From the NCBI RefSeq assembly GCF_000758545.1, contig NZ_CP009279.1:4278001-4342000 (forward strand): a DNA stretch of 64,000 nucleotides, in the 5' to 3' direction. Below, one piece after another: positions 25,695-34,241 of the stretch. A program made the translations under genes and the position numbers. How positions within the stretch are numbered: position 1 is the stretch's first letter; every line of letters begins with the position of its first letter. Below the pieces are notes generated by a model, which was not told the origin of the DNA, searched no databases, and saw nothing but the letters and a program-made list of their open reading frames with translations. This stretch comes from Paenibacillus sp. FSL H7-0737. Its GTDB lineage: Bacteria > Bacillota > Bacilli > Paenibacillales > Paenibacillaceae.

Positions 25695-27614
25695 TCATCC
25701 TTCTGTTCTATTATTTAGTGTGATAATACGATTGTAAGAACCTACGGTTAAGAAATAATACAACCCGTAAATTACGGTATAAGCAATCATCCAGAGCAAC
25801 ACAGGTTTTGCTAAATCTATCATCAGTAGACTAGAGAATGCTTTTAAAGCCACTACACTATGCAATAACCCTACTACAAGCGGTACAACAAAGATAACGA
25901 ATACCTGTGACGCAATGGATTTTCGCATTTCTTTTGCACTGACACCCATTTTATGCAGCATATTGTACTGTGATTTATCCTCTTCTGCCTCTGTTAAAAC
26001 CTTAAAATAAATGATACTGCCTGTAGCAGCCAGAAATACTAGACCAAGGAAACTTCCGATAAACAGTAGAGACCCCACACCTTCCAAACTTGTTTGGTAA
26101 TCTTGTGGACCACTTGAAAATAACGCTTCTTCAGGTAATTGGTTTGCAATTTTTTTAGATAAATCTACAGAAGCATCATCTACCCCAAGAACACGATAGT
26201 GCAGCACTTCCCCATCATTTTGCAACACTTTATACTGATCCTCCGAGACTACCACGGTTATACCTGCTGTACCTACATTCAATACGCTTTGCGTTTTAAA
26301 GCTTTGGAATGTGAGAGGATGGCCGTTGCCTGTTGTTATAGTTTTCCCTGTATATATTGGTGAGAACCTTTTGTCATATCCGATATCTAAAATAACCGCG
26401 TAGCTGTCCTTTACATCTAATTTTTCTTTATGTTGTAGACTTGCTAATTGGTTGTATGTTTTTTCATCGATAACTGTATATTCTCTTTTATCAGAGCTAT
26501 CGAATGTTGATGACGAGTTTAATTCTTTCGTATGAAACGTAATGGATAGTGCTTCGATATTTTCATCGTATTTTGTATCTGATACTACAGCACTCACTTG
26601 TTTATCCATTTCTGCATCTATCGACTGATACATAAAGGTATTAGGATTAATCGTTTTCGCCGAGTCATTCGTATTGTAATAAAGGCCATAGACCGCTCCA
26701 CCGGCAGTTACTGTCGTAGCACTCAACACGGCAATCACAGTTAATGTACGTGCGTTCCCACGAATACGATAGAGCAGCTGAGAAATAGTAATGACATGAA
26801 GGCCTTTCCAAAGCCACCTTTCATTTTTCTTAATCATTGCTAACACAAAGCCAGTCACACTGTGGAACAATAAAAATGTACCCAAAATAACCGTTGTTAA
26901 AATAATTAATACAGTCAAGGGGAATCCAATTTTTTCCCATACCTTAGAAGTGAAAAGGTCCTGCATTGCAAGCCAATAGCCCAAGACAATGAGTAACACT
27001 CCAAGAACAGCTACTATCATAGATGGTTTAGGCGCCACTTCTCCCTTTTTGGAAGCATGAAATAAATCAATCAGCTTAAATTGATAGATCAAGCGATAGC
27101 CTTGAAACGATGTTACTAAAAATATAACTAGAAATACGATAGCCGTGTTCATCGCTGCCGCCGCTGAAAATGTAAAGGGTGCAACAACGTCATAACCCAT
27201 TAATTGAATTAAAATCGTCATAAATCCTTTTGAACATAGGAACCCAAGTACAATTCCTACTACTAAAGAGAACAATCCTAACAATAAATTTTCGAAAAAG
27301 AGCATAAAGCCTATTTGACGATTACGTACCCCTAGCAACGCATACAATGCGACTTCTTTTTTACGTTTTTTCATAAAAAATGAATTGGAATAGGCTATAA
27401 ATATGAACACGAAAAAGATGAGAATGACTGCCGCCCCACTCATTAGTGACCCAAGTTTTTGGGATGAAGCCGTCTGTTCTGCTATCGTATCGCTATATTT
27501 TAAGGTCACAAATGTAAAGTAAATGATGATACTAAACACCATCGATGCAATGTATAAAAAATATTGCGAAAAGTTTCGGGCTATATTTTTTCTTGCTAGA
27601 CTAAATAACGTCAT
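25695..27614 (-). CDS. Bce-type ABC transporter permease (FtsX family)
   Basis: A 639-residue permease with the BceB/YxdM architecture: ten predicted helices, a large external domain of about 200 residues between helices 7 and 8 (about 300-510), and FtsX-type blocks at both ends. The N-terminus MTLFSLARKNIARNFSQYFL and the segment FFMKKRKKEVALYALLGVRN are typical, as is YNMLHKMGVSAKEMRKSIAS near the end. Such permeases help detoxify or sense peptide antibiotics at the membrane. The start lies inside the end of the ATPase gene (14-base overlap). Confidence 0.93.
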   Translation of the reverse strand: MTLFSLARKNIARNFSQYFLYIASMVFSIIIYFTFVTLKYSDTIAEQTASSQKLGSLMSGAAVILIFFVFIFIAYSNSFFMKKRKKEVALYALLGVRNRQIGFMLFFENLLLGLFSLVVGIVLGFLCSKGFMTILIQLMGYDVVAPFTFSAAAAMNTAIVFLVIFLVTSFQGYRLIYQFKLIDLFHASKKGEVAPKPSMIVAVLGVLLIVLGYWLAMQDLFTSKVWEKIGFPLTVLIILTTVILGTFLLFHSVTGFVLAMIKKNERWLWKGLHVITISQLLYRIRGNARTLTVIAVLSATTVTAGGAVYGLYYNTNDSAKTINPNTFMYQSIDAEMDKQVSAVVSDTKYDENIEALSITFHTKELNSSSTFDSSDKREYTVIDEKTYNQLASLQHKEKLDVKDSYAVILDIGYDKRFSPIYTGKTITTGNGHPLTFQSFKTQSVLNVGTAGITVVVSEDQYKVLQNDGEVLHYRVLGVDDASVDLSKKIANQLPEEALFSSGPQDYQTSLEGVGSLLFIGSFLGLVFLAATGSIIYFKVLTEAEEDKSQYNMLHKMGVSAKEMRKSIASQVFVIFVVPLVVGLLHSVVALKAFSSLLMIDLAKPVLLWMIAYTVIYGLYYFLTVGSYNRIITLNNRTEG

Positions 27615-28368
27615 CTACCTCACCCCCAATGGCCGCATGAACATCTAAGATCTCTTGGAAGAAGGCTTTGCGTGTCTGATCACGACGAAATATTTCTGTA
27701 GAAAAAGAGCCATCCTTGATGAAAATAATCCGGCGGCAGAAGCTTGCGGCAAAGGCATCATGAGTCACCATCATAATGGTCGAGTTGTTATTTTCATTTA
27801 AAGTGCTTAAGCTTTCCAATAAATCTGTTGCTGATTTAGAGTCAAGCGCACCTGTTGGTTCATCAGCCAAAATCAGTGCAGGCTCTGTCACGAGCGCTCT
27901 AGCCGCAGCGGTTCTTTGCTTTTGACCACCAGAGATTTGGTAAGGATATTTTGCCAGTAAATCTTCAATCCCAAATACTTTAGAAATCTGAGTCACGAGG
28001 TGATTGATTTTCTTCGCTGGAATTTTAGCAATCGCCAGAGGAAGCAATATGTTCTCCTTTACCGTCAAGGAATCGAGTAAATTGTAATCTTGGAAGATGA
28101 AGCCGAGATGTTCACGTCTGAAGTCTGATAAGGCTGCTTCCTTCATATCATGAATACTCTTGTTCTTCATATAAATCTTCCCTTCAGTTGGGGAATCAAT
28201 AGTTGCTAACAAATTTAGCAAGGTTGATTTCCCCGCTCCTGAAGGTCCCATAATCCCTACAAACTCACCTTCATGAATGTCAAAAGACACGTTTTCTAAG
28301 GCTGTGTAAGCAGCACTTAACTTCCCGTACACTTTTTTTATGTTTTCTACTTTTAATAATGGTTCCAT
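27601..28368 (-). CDS. Bce-type ABC transporter ATP-binding protein
   Basis: A 255-residue ATPase of the MacB/BceA subfamily. Walker A is GIMGPSGAGKSTLLNLLA, the Q-loop is FIFQDYNLLDSLTVKENI, the signature is YQISGGQKQRTAAARAL, Walker B is LILADEPTGALDSKSA, and the switch His is in MMVTHDAFAA. It is the first gene of the ATPase-permease-YxeA transcript. It works with the permease in the cytoplasmic membrane. A strong overlap with the permease gene indicates translational coupling. Confidence 0.95.
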   Translation of the reverse strand: MEPLLKVENIKKVYGKLSAAYTALENVSFDIHEGEFVGIMGPSGAGKSTLLNLLATIDSPTEGKIYMKNKSIHDMKEAALSDFRREHLGFIFQDYNLLDSLTVKENILLPLAIAKIPAKKINHLVTQISKVFGIEDLLAKYPYQISGGQKQRTAAARALVTEPALILADEPTGALDSKSATDLLESLSTLNENNNSTIMMVTHDAFAASFCRRIIFIKDGSFSTEIFRRDQTRKAFFQEILDVHAAIGGEVDDVI

Positions 28369-28457
28369 TCATTTCACCTCATAATTTGCTGATACTTATA
28401 CTATAGGCTGTGAACCTTACAGCAAATTCATGCCAACCTTACAATAAGCTTAAATCC

Positions 28458-28505
28458 AAAAAAAAGGGGTACCCAGTAGCCATTTAAGACTACGGAGTAC
28501 CCCTT
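28458..28505 (-). terminator. terminator of the VanZ-RDD gene
   Basis: The stem AAGGGGTAC..AGTAG / CTAC..GTACCCCTT is followed on the minus strand by a run of T residues. It lies just past the stop of the VanZ-RDD gene and shields the ABC operon. Confidence 0.75.
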
Positions 28506-28521
28506 TACGATTGAAAAGAAT

Positions 28522-29670
28522 TCATTTTTTTCTCGTTGTATATAAATCAGAAGCTTCATCAAAGTAAAAGCGGCGTTTTTGTTTGCCAAACACGACTAAT
28601 ATAACATGAATGAACAACACGATCGTTAAAATGATAGAGGTCAATGCTGCACCTAACGTTAAGAATATAGATGCCTTATAAAATGGAGAATCCATTGATA
28701 GTTCCACGTTATTCAAAGTATTCGCAATGACTGTTATGAAGTACATCGCGTAAATGGCACCAAAGCGTTTAAATAACCGCTTGTTCGTTTCCACTCGACT
28801 TATTTTACTGTCATAGCGATAACGCATTATTTTCGTACCGATTGTCGATCCATTCCAAATCCATGGAATAATAAACAAGGTTACAGATAGTGTAATTGTG
28901 CTCACAATAAATTCACTAACCATATTAACGTTGGTCATACTCAACACAACTTTAACTAATATGTTGCTGATAAATAGATCAATAATAACAGCCAGCAACA
29001 CAGACATCCCTCTTACTTCATCAAGAGCCAATAATCTTTCTGCTTTCTCATTAATTTTCTTTTTTGATGGGAATAACGCCAACACGGCTGGAGCAATAAA
29101 GAAGCCCAGTACCCCGCCGGTAGTATTCAACAATAAATCATCCACATCAAAAATACGATAAGGGCAATTATAAATCCCGTAAATGCCGGTTACCTGTGTT
29201 ATCTCATAAAATAATGTTAATAAGAACGTGATTGCTAGCGCTTTTTTCCAGTGTTTCTTGTCTTGAAAAAAGTATCGCAAATAAACACCAAAAGGTAATA
29301 ATAGCAAGAAATTAAAAAAAGCTTGATAGAATGAGGGTTGGCTAAATAACAGTCTATAAGTTGCAGGCTGTGATAACACGATACCACTATTCCCTAAGGT
29401 GCTCACTATAAATTGAAATGGCATCAATGAATAATGTTGTGTGCCCGGTTTTTGTAGTGAACAAGTATCGCGTATCTCTGGCAACGGCAACAAGACTAAA
29501 AATAACGCTGCTAGAAAGTAAAAAATAAACGAAAATGAAATTAACGTGGTAGAAAATGGCAGATAGTTATACTTTCTATAGGTATAAATGAGCCATGGGA
29601 TAAATAAGGCGAATGCTAAAACCACAAAAAAGATCGCTGCCACAAAGATTGGTTGAGTATATGCTGACAT
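28522..29670 (-). CDS. VanZ-RDD fusion membrane protein
   Basis: About 382 residues, almost all membrane. The first half (about 1-210) is VanZ-like: SLMPFQFIVSTLGNSGIVL-type strand, FFNFLLLLPFGVYLRYFF, EITQVTGIYGIYNCPYRIFD and VDDLLLNTTGGVLGFF. The second half (about 220-375) is an RDD domain with Arg/Asp in DEVRGMSVLLAVIIDLF and the later GSTIGTKIMRYRY. Both are families of small membrane proteins; VanZ confers low-level teicoplanin resistance in enterococci. Start at 29670 is chosen over 29688 because a GGGGTG site lies 10 bases upstream; it is a weak site. It adjoins a Bce-type transporter, so an antibiotic-stress role is possible. Confidence 0.82.
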   Translation of the reverse strand: MSAYTQPIFVAAIFFVVLAFALFIPWLIYTYRKYNYLPFSTTLISFSFIFYFLAALFLVLLPLPEIRDTCSLQKPGTQHYSLMPFQFIVSTLGNSGIVLSQPATYRLLFSQPSFYQAFFNFLLLLPFGVYLRYFFQDKKHWKKALAITFLLTLFYEITQVTGIYGIYNCPYRIFDVDDLLLNTTGGVLGFFIAPAVLALFPSKKKINEKAERLLALDEVRGMSVLLAVIIDLFISNILVKVVLSMTNVNMVSEFIVSTITLSVTLFIIPWIWNGSTIGTKIMRYRYDSKISRVETNKRLFKRFGAIYAMYFITVIANTLNNVELSMDSPFYKASIFLTLGAALTSIILTIVLFIHVILVVFGKQKRRFYFDEASDLYTTRKK

Positions 29671-29814
29671 TTCTAGTTCACACCCCATAATTATTTAGTA
29701 TTCATATTAACCATAAAACTGATTCTAATTCAACTGAAGTTGGAACATTTTATCATATTTAAGGATCCTGTAATGTTGGCATCAATTTAATGTAAGGTTC
29801 GCACCATATCACGG

Positions 29815-30054
29815 GTGGGTCAAATGGCATTTACAAATTATGTAGCTCAAAGCATTATAGGGACGGCAATCATTTCAATGATAGGTCTCGAAGTCGTTTC
29901 ACCCAAAGATATTCTCTACATCGCTGTTCTGATTTATATTATTCAAATCATTTGTAGTACCATCTGGTTCAAGTTCTTTTCCATGGGACCTTTAGAAAAG
30001 CTTTGGCGCTTGATGACCTATGGAACAAAGCCTGCAACAAAAAACCCCTCATAA
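29815..30054 (+). pseudogene. DUF418 membrane protein, C-terminal fragment
   Basis: Only 79 codons remain. GQMAFTNYVAQSIIGTAIIS, then FKFFSMGPLEKLWRLMTYG, is the conserved C-terminal end of DUF418 (YeiB-like) proteins, which normally have about 350-400 residues. The upstream sequence has no matching reading frame. The truncated gene keeps its terminator. Confidence 0.75.
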
Positions 30055-30068
30055 AAAAGGGGTTTTCG
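30038..30068. terminator. terminator between DUF418 remnant and alkaline phosphatase
   Basis: The stem AAAACCCCT / AGGGGTTTT has T-rich flanks on both strands. It serves the minus-strand phosphatase and the old plus-strand DUF418 gene. Confidence 0.8.
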
Positions 30069-30120
30069 GGTTTAAGCGTTTTAACTTTTAGTCGAAGAAT
30101 CATGCCATGAACTCTAATAA

Positions 30121-31761
30121 TTAGAGAATCAAGTCTAATGCATCCTGTGAAACCCACACTTTATCTTTAATCATTACTGTCAGTACATTGAGTTTCGTTG
30201 TTTTGCCATCCAGAATGGCGATGTTTTTATCTATAGGTAGCTTGAGAACTTGGCCTGCTTTTTTCACTACAACCACCGGATTAGTCTTATCGGTCTTGTC
30301 TAGGGTGATCGTAGCTCCTTTGGCCTTGAATTTATCACTGGATACGTACAGTGTATCCTGAAGCTGTGCCAGATTTAGTCCGGTCACTTCTTGAATATAC
30401 TTATTCACATCCGTATTCTGGATTACACCGCTGTTCACGAAATCGGTCGGTTTATAATTAGCCGGATGGTAGGCGAACAATCCAACTTCTTCCGATGTAT
30501 GATCATCCGTAGAGAAGGTTACGCCTATCTTATTCCCCAAGATTTTACCGATGACCGGCGAAAGGTTATCTTTCATGCCTAATCTGACTTGATCCGCTTC
30601 TTCTTTGGTTAAATCACTAAGTCCATAATTATCCGCTAGGACCTTTTTGAAATTGTGCTCATTAATACTGCCTTCAATGTAATAACTGGTGTGCTTCGCT
30701 TTCTTCAACACGGAGACTAGGTCTTTGGTGGAATCATAGTTCGTCATATTGAGCCCGCCAGTAGCATGATCCGAAACGGACAAGACTGCTGTATTTCCGT
30801 CTTTTTCTGCAAAATCAACAGCGGCTTTGAAAGCTTTATCAAACGCTAAGGTCTCACTCATAATCCCCACCGGATCGTTATCATGACCATACCAGTCAAT
30901 CTGGCTTGCTTCGACCATCAGAATAAAACCTTTCTCGTTCTGTGACAATTTCTCTATCGCTACTTTGGTCATTTCAACAAGGCTCGGTTGCTTTTGCGGG
31001 TTCAGATCAAAATCAGCATCCAGTGGTTCGGGGTTGAACAGCCCCCAGATTTTATTCGTTTTAGAATTCATTAAACCTGCTTTATCCGTTACGTATTCAT
31101 ATCCATTTGATTTCAGGATTTTGGTTAAATCTTCTCCGTCCTTACGGTTAATGTCTTCTTTGCCGGGTACCAAATACCCGGACCCACCCCCGAGAAGAAC
31201 ATCTACACCACTGTAGACCATCTGTTCTGCAATAGACTGCGCATTGTCACGCGTGTAGGCATGACTTAAAAATGTAGCCGGCGTCGCATCCGTTAATTCA
31301 CAAGTAAATACCGTTCCTGTACTTTTCCCTGCCATTCTCGCTGCATCCATAATCGTAAGCAGAGGTTTGTTCACGTCCTCTGGCTTAACTGCGTCCACGA
31401 ACGGCATCGTGATTCGGTCGGGCAGTATGGAGACCGTCTCACTCTTAACCTTATGGCCAGTGGCATAAGCCGTAGCTCCCGCAGCGGAATCTGTGGTAAG
31501 TGAATCCGTAGAATAGGTTCTGACCAGCCCACTGAAGTACTTATCCATCGCAAGCGCCTGTCCTCCCTGATACCATCTGGCCAAGTTCACATCGGATAAG
31601 CTCATCCCATCCGTAATAAACAGGATTACGTTCTTGACTGAATTGTTTGTAGGAGCATCAGAGTTATTGGCGCCACTGGCGTAGGTCGTTCCGTTGCCTG
31701 CTGCAAGCAGACTGCAAACCATAACTGTACTGCAAATTCTCCCGATAACCTTTTTGCGCAT
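30121..31761 (-). CDS. secreted alkaline phosphatase with C-terminal copper-amine-oxidase-like domain
   Basis: A 546-residue secreted phosphomonoesterase. A signal peptide (MRKKVIGRICSTVMVCSLLA to TYASG) is followed by the PhoA-type catalytic domain (about 40-455). Metal Asp is in NVILFITDGMSLSD, the nucleophile Ser in LTTDSAAGATAYATGHKV, further ligands in ASQIDWYGHDND, and VLSVSDHATGGLN plus TDDHTSEEVGLFAYH. The last 80 residues (ITLDKTDKTNPVVVVKKAGQ, IAILDGKTTKLN, VWVSQDAL) resemble a copper-amine-oxidase N-terminal-like domain common in Paenibacillus exoproteins. It is monocistronic. Phosphate starvation control is likely from family knowledge, but no Pho box was confirmed. Confidence 0.93.
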   Translation of the reverse strand: MRKKVIGRICSTVMVCSLLAAGNGTTYASGANNSDAPTNNSVKNVILFITDGMSLSDVNLARWYQGGQALAMDKYFSGLVRTYSTDSLTTDSAAGATAYATGHKVKSETVSILPDRITMPFVDAVKPEDVNKPLLTIMDAARMAGKSTGTVFTCELTDATPATFLSHAYTRDNAQSIAEQMVYSGVDVLLGGGSGYLVPGKEDINRKDGEDLTKILKSNGYEYVTDKAGLMNSKTNKIWGLFNPEPLDADFDLNPQKQPSLVEMTKVAIEKLSQNEKGFILMVEASQIDWYGHDNDPVGIMSETLAFDKAFKAAVDFAEKDGNTAVLSVSDHATGGLNMTNYDSTKDLVSVLKKAKHTSYYIEGSINEHNFKKVLADNYGLSDLTKEEADQVRLGMKDNLSPVIGKILGNKIGVTFSTDDHTSEEVGLFAYHPANYKPTDFVNSGVIQNTDVNKYIQEVTGLNLAQLQDTLYVSSDKFKAKGATITLDKTDKTNPVVVVKKAGQVLKLPIDKNIAILDGKTTKLNVLTVMIKDKVWVSQDALDLIL

Positions 31762-31955
31762 TTGAATCCTCCTCTAGCAGATTTTGTTAAGTACGTTTCT
31801 AGTTTAAAGGAGGATTGTTTGCGGGAGCAGCACCTATTCTCTTTTAATATATTAAATTCTGTGCATATTTTGACTTGACCTGTGCTACTGATAGTGGGCT
31901 GCATCCCTAATGCCTTAACACATTATTGTCCATATAATCTTCTATTTAACAGTAG

Positions 31956-33095
31956 CTACTTATTCAGATTATCAGATAAGTACTTAACAATGCCGTCGTC
32001 AGAGTCTTGAGAATACTCCCACACCATGACACCAGCCAGTTTTTTATCTTTGATATATTTAACTTTTGCCTGCAAGGCCTCTTTATCTTCATACGTAATA
32101 AAAGTATCACCATCATATAAATAGGCCGTCTTCGCTGTATCGTCAAAGTATCGTTTAAATCCATCTTGGATCATATATTTTTCTTTTATCGTCTTGTAGC
32201 TTAAATCTACTTTGTCGATATTGATAGGTTTACCCAGTAAAAATGAGGCGTCATTATTCACATCACTTTTAACATTATCCCATCCGTAGGAATAAGCTGG
32301 AATACCTAGGAGAAGCTTGCTCGGATCAACATCACGATCTAAATATAAATGAATAATACGATCCACGCTGGTTTTGCTCTTTTTATGCTTATCTATAAAT
32401 AAATTCGAATTATACCCTGTTGTATCTGACCAAGCTCCAGTCAAGTCATAGCTCATGACATTAATGAAATCCACATACTTTTCTACTTTTTTAACTTCAA
32501 CGTTTTTGAAGAACCACTCTTCATTCCCTGCAGCAAAGGTTAAATAGTAATTTTTATTTTTACGCGGGAGTCTATCCAATTTTTCATCAAGTTCCTTCAT
32601 TAGACTAGTAAAGTTCTTGGTATCCTCAGGTCGGGCTTTAGTCGTATTCCAGGAATCAAAGGCTGGATATTCCCAGTCTATATCGATCCCATCTAAATCT
32701 AACTCCTTAACCATTGCGATCATACTCTCAGTAAAGGAGTACCGGTTTTCATCCAATGAAGCATCGGAGAATCCGTCCGCTTTATACCCACCAACACCAA
32801 GTATGAAACTCGTTTTTTTATTATTTGCTTGCAGCTTCTTTATATTTTCTTTAATGATCTCATTTTTAGCAGGGTCTAGATCAAAATATACATTGGTTTT
32901 ATTAATTTTGGCAAAGGCGAGAATAGCAATATCAATGTTTTTGTCTTTTAGCTTAAGATCTTTAAAATCTTTCCATAACGGTATGTACACGGAGGTTATT
33001 TTTTTGTCTGAATCATTGAGATTGTAATAGTAAATTCCCATGCCTATAGCTAATATAGCCAGGAAGACTTTTGTATATATACTTATTTTCATCAT
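31956..33095 (-). CDS. GH18 family glycosidase, membrane-anchored or secreted
   Basis: About 379 residues. The N-terminus MMKISIYTKVFLAILAIGMG is a signal anchor. The GH18 barrel follows, with SFILGVGGY on strand 3 and the catalytic motif DGIDIDWEYP (Asp135, Asp138, Asp140, Glu142). Later strands show FINVMSYDLTGAWSD and GVMVWEYSQDSDDG. The start at 33095 lies one base after the acyltransferase stop, with GGGGGAAGAAG upstream; the longer frame start is unlikely. The enzyme is co-transcribed with an IcaC-like acyltransferase and IcaA-like synthase, so it may process a beta-linked GlcNAc polymer rather than dietary chitin. PgaB also carries a GH18-like domain. Confidence 0.88.
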   Translation of the reverse strand: MMKISIYTKVFLAILAIGMGIYYYNLNDSDKKITSVYIPLWKDFKDLKLKDKNIDIAILAFAKINKTNVYFDLDPAKNEIIKENIKKLQANNKKTSFILGVGGYKADGFSDASLDENRYSFTESMIAMVKELDLDGIDIDWEYPAFDSWNTTKARPEDTKNFTSLMKELDEKLDRLPRKNKNYYLTFAAGNEEWFFKNVEVKKVEKYVDFINVMSYDLTGAWSDTTGYNSNLFIDKHKKSKTSVDRIIHLYLDRDVDPSKLLLGIPAYSYGWDNVKSDVNNDASFLLGKPINIDKVDLSYKTIKEKYMIQDGFKRYFDDTAKTAYLYDGDTFITYEDKEALQAKVKYIKDKKLAGVMVWEYSQDSDDGIVKYLSDNLNK

Positions 33096-33096
33096 G

Positions 33097-34197
33097 TTAA
33101 CTTCTTCCCCCAAATAATACATGTGTAATATATTTATTTAGATTTAAGACTTTAACCGTGATATAGCTAATTAAGAATACAATAATGACATTAAAAGCAA
33201 GGTTAAATATGGATTGGAGTATAGTAGCTTGTATTTCTGCTCTTCTGGATACCAATATTTCAACTAACAAATGAATTAAGTAGATACTAAAGCTAGCCTT
33301 GGAAATGGAGCTGATTATTTTTTTGACTTTGTAATTTAACTTCTCGCTAATCGCGGTTTCTTTTTCTTTAAAATAGATAAACGTTCCAATAGCCATAAAA
33401 AATGTTGAGAGTGAATAGTTGCCATAGAACATTTCATCTAACACACCACTATATAAGGAAGAAAAATAGGTCGCTAATGGCGTTACAAAAAAGGATATAA
33501 TGCCGAAGTTAAAGAAAAGATTTTTAGCTTTGATGGATATCGTATAGTTGAAGAGATAATATCCAAGGATAAAATATCCTAGATAACCCATGAACAAGGG
33601 GATGTTGGTTATGGGAATATTAATATATTCGGAGGTCAATCTGAATACGAGGTCGGAGATGAATTTATAAACCACACTAACAAAAAACCATATTAACAGA
33701 TAATATCTTAAATCTTTTTCACTGCACACTTTTACCAGCTTACTAATTAATGGAACTGTTATATAGATCGCAATAATTGCATATAGAAACCATAAATGTA
33801 TATAATTCTTATCAAAAATTAAACCGTACGAAAAATGAATAAAAAAATCATAAACGCCCATGCTGCTTTTTTGAATGAAATATTGGGTGTATACAGCATA
33901 AATGAGTGACCAGCTAACTAAGGAAATGATTAAAGGAATTACTTTTTTAATATAAAACTGCCGATATGATTTCACTTCCACTCTAAGGATCATCGCACCA
34001 CTTATCATAAAAAACACTGGTACAGCAAATCTGGATATCGAATTAAAAAAGTTGCTAATCCACCAAGAGGTTGTATTGAAATCATTTGTCCTTGTAAGCA
34101 AGTCTGCAGTGTAGTGCAGAATGATGACAGCTATAATGGATATTATTCTTAATACATCTATAAATATAATTCGTTTATCTTTCAATATATGATTCAT
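33097..34197 (-). CDS. acyltransferase 3 family membrane protein (IcaC/OafA-like)
   Basis: The 366 residues have about ten membrane helices. The N-terminal block IIFIDVLRIISIIAVIILHY includes the catalytic-type His, followed by RFAVPVFFMISGAMI, the family signature; LWFLYAIIAIYITVPLISKL also matches. Members transfer acetyl or succinyl groups to sugars across the membrane; IcaC does so for poly-GlcNAc. It lies between a GT2 synthase gene and GH18 in one operon. The acyl donor and acceptor are inferred only. Confidence 0.88.
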   Translation of the reverse strand: MNHILKDKRIIFIDVLRIISIIAVIILHYTADLLTRTNDFNTTSWWISNFFNSISRFAVPVFFMISGAMILRVEVKSYRQFYIKKVIPLIISLVSWSLIYAVYTQYFIQKSSMGVYDFFIHFSYGLIFDKNYIHLWFLYAIIAIYITVPLISKLVKVCSEKDLRYYLLIWFFVSVVYKFISDLVFRLTSEYINIPITNIPLFMGYLGYFILGYYLFNYTISIKAKNLFFNFGIISFFVTPLATYFSSLYSGVLDEMFYGNYSLSTFFMAIGTFIYFKEKETAISEKLNYKVKKIISSISKASFSIYLIHLLVEILVSRRAEIQATILQSIFNLAFNVIIVFLISYITVKVLNLNKYITHVLFGGRS

Positions 34198-34241
34198 AAA
34201 TACCTCCCGATGAATAGTTTGCTGATAGTTTCAGTTGGAGA

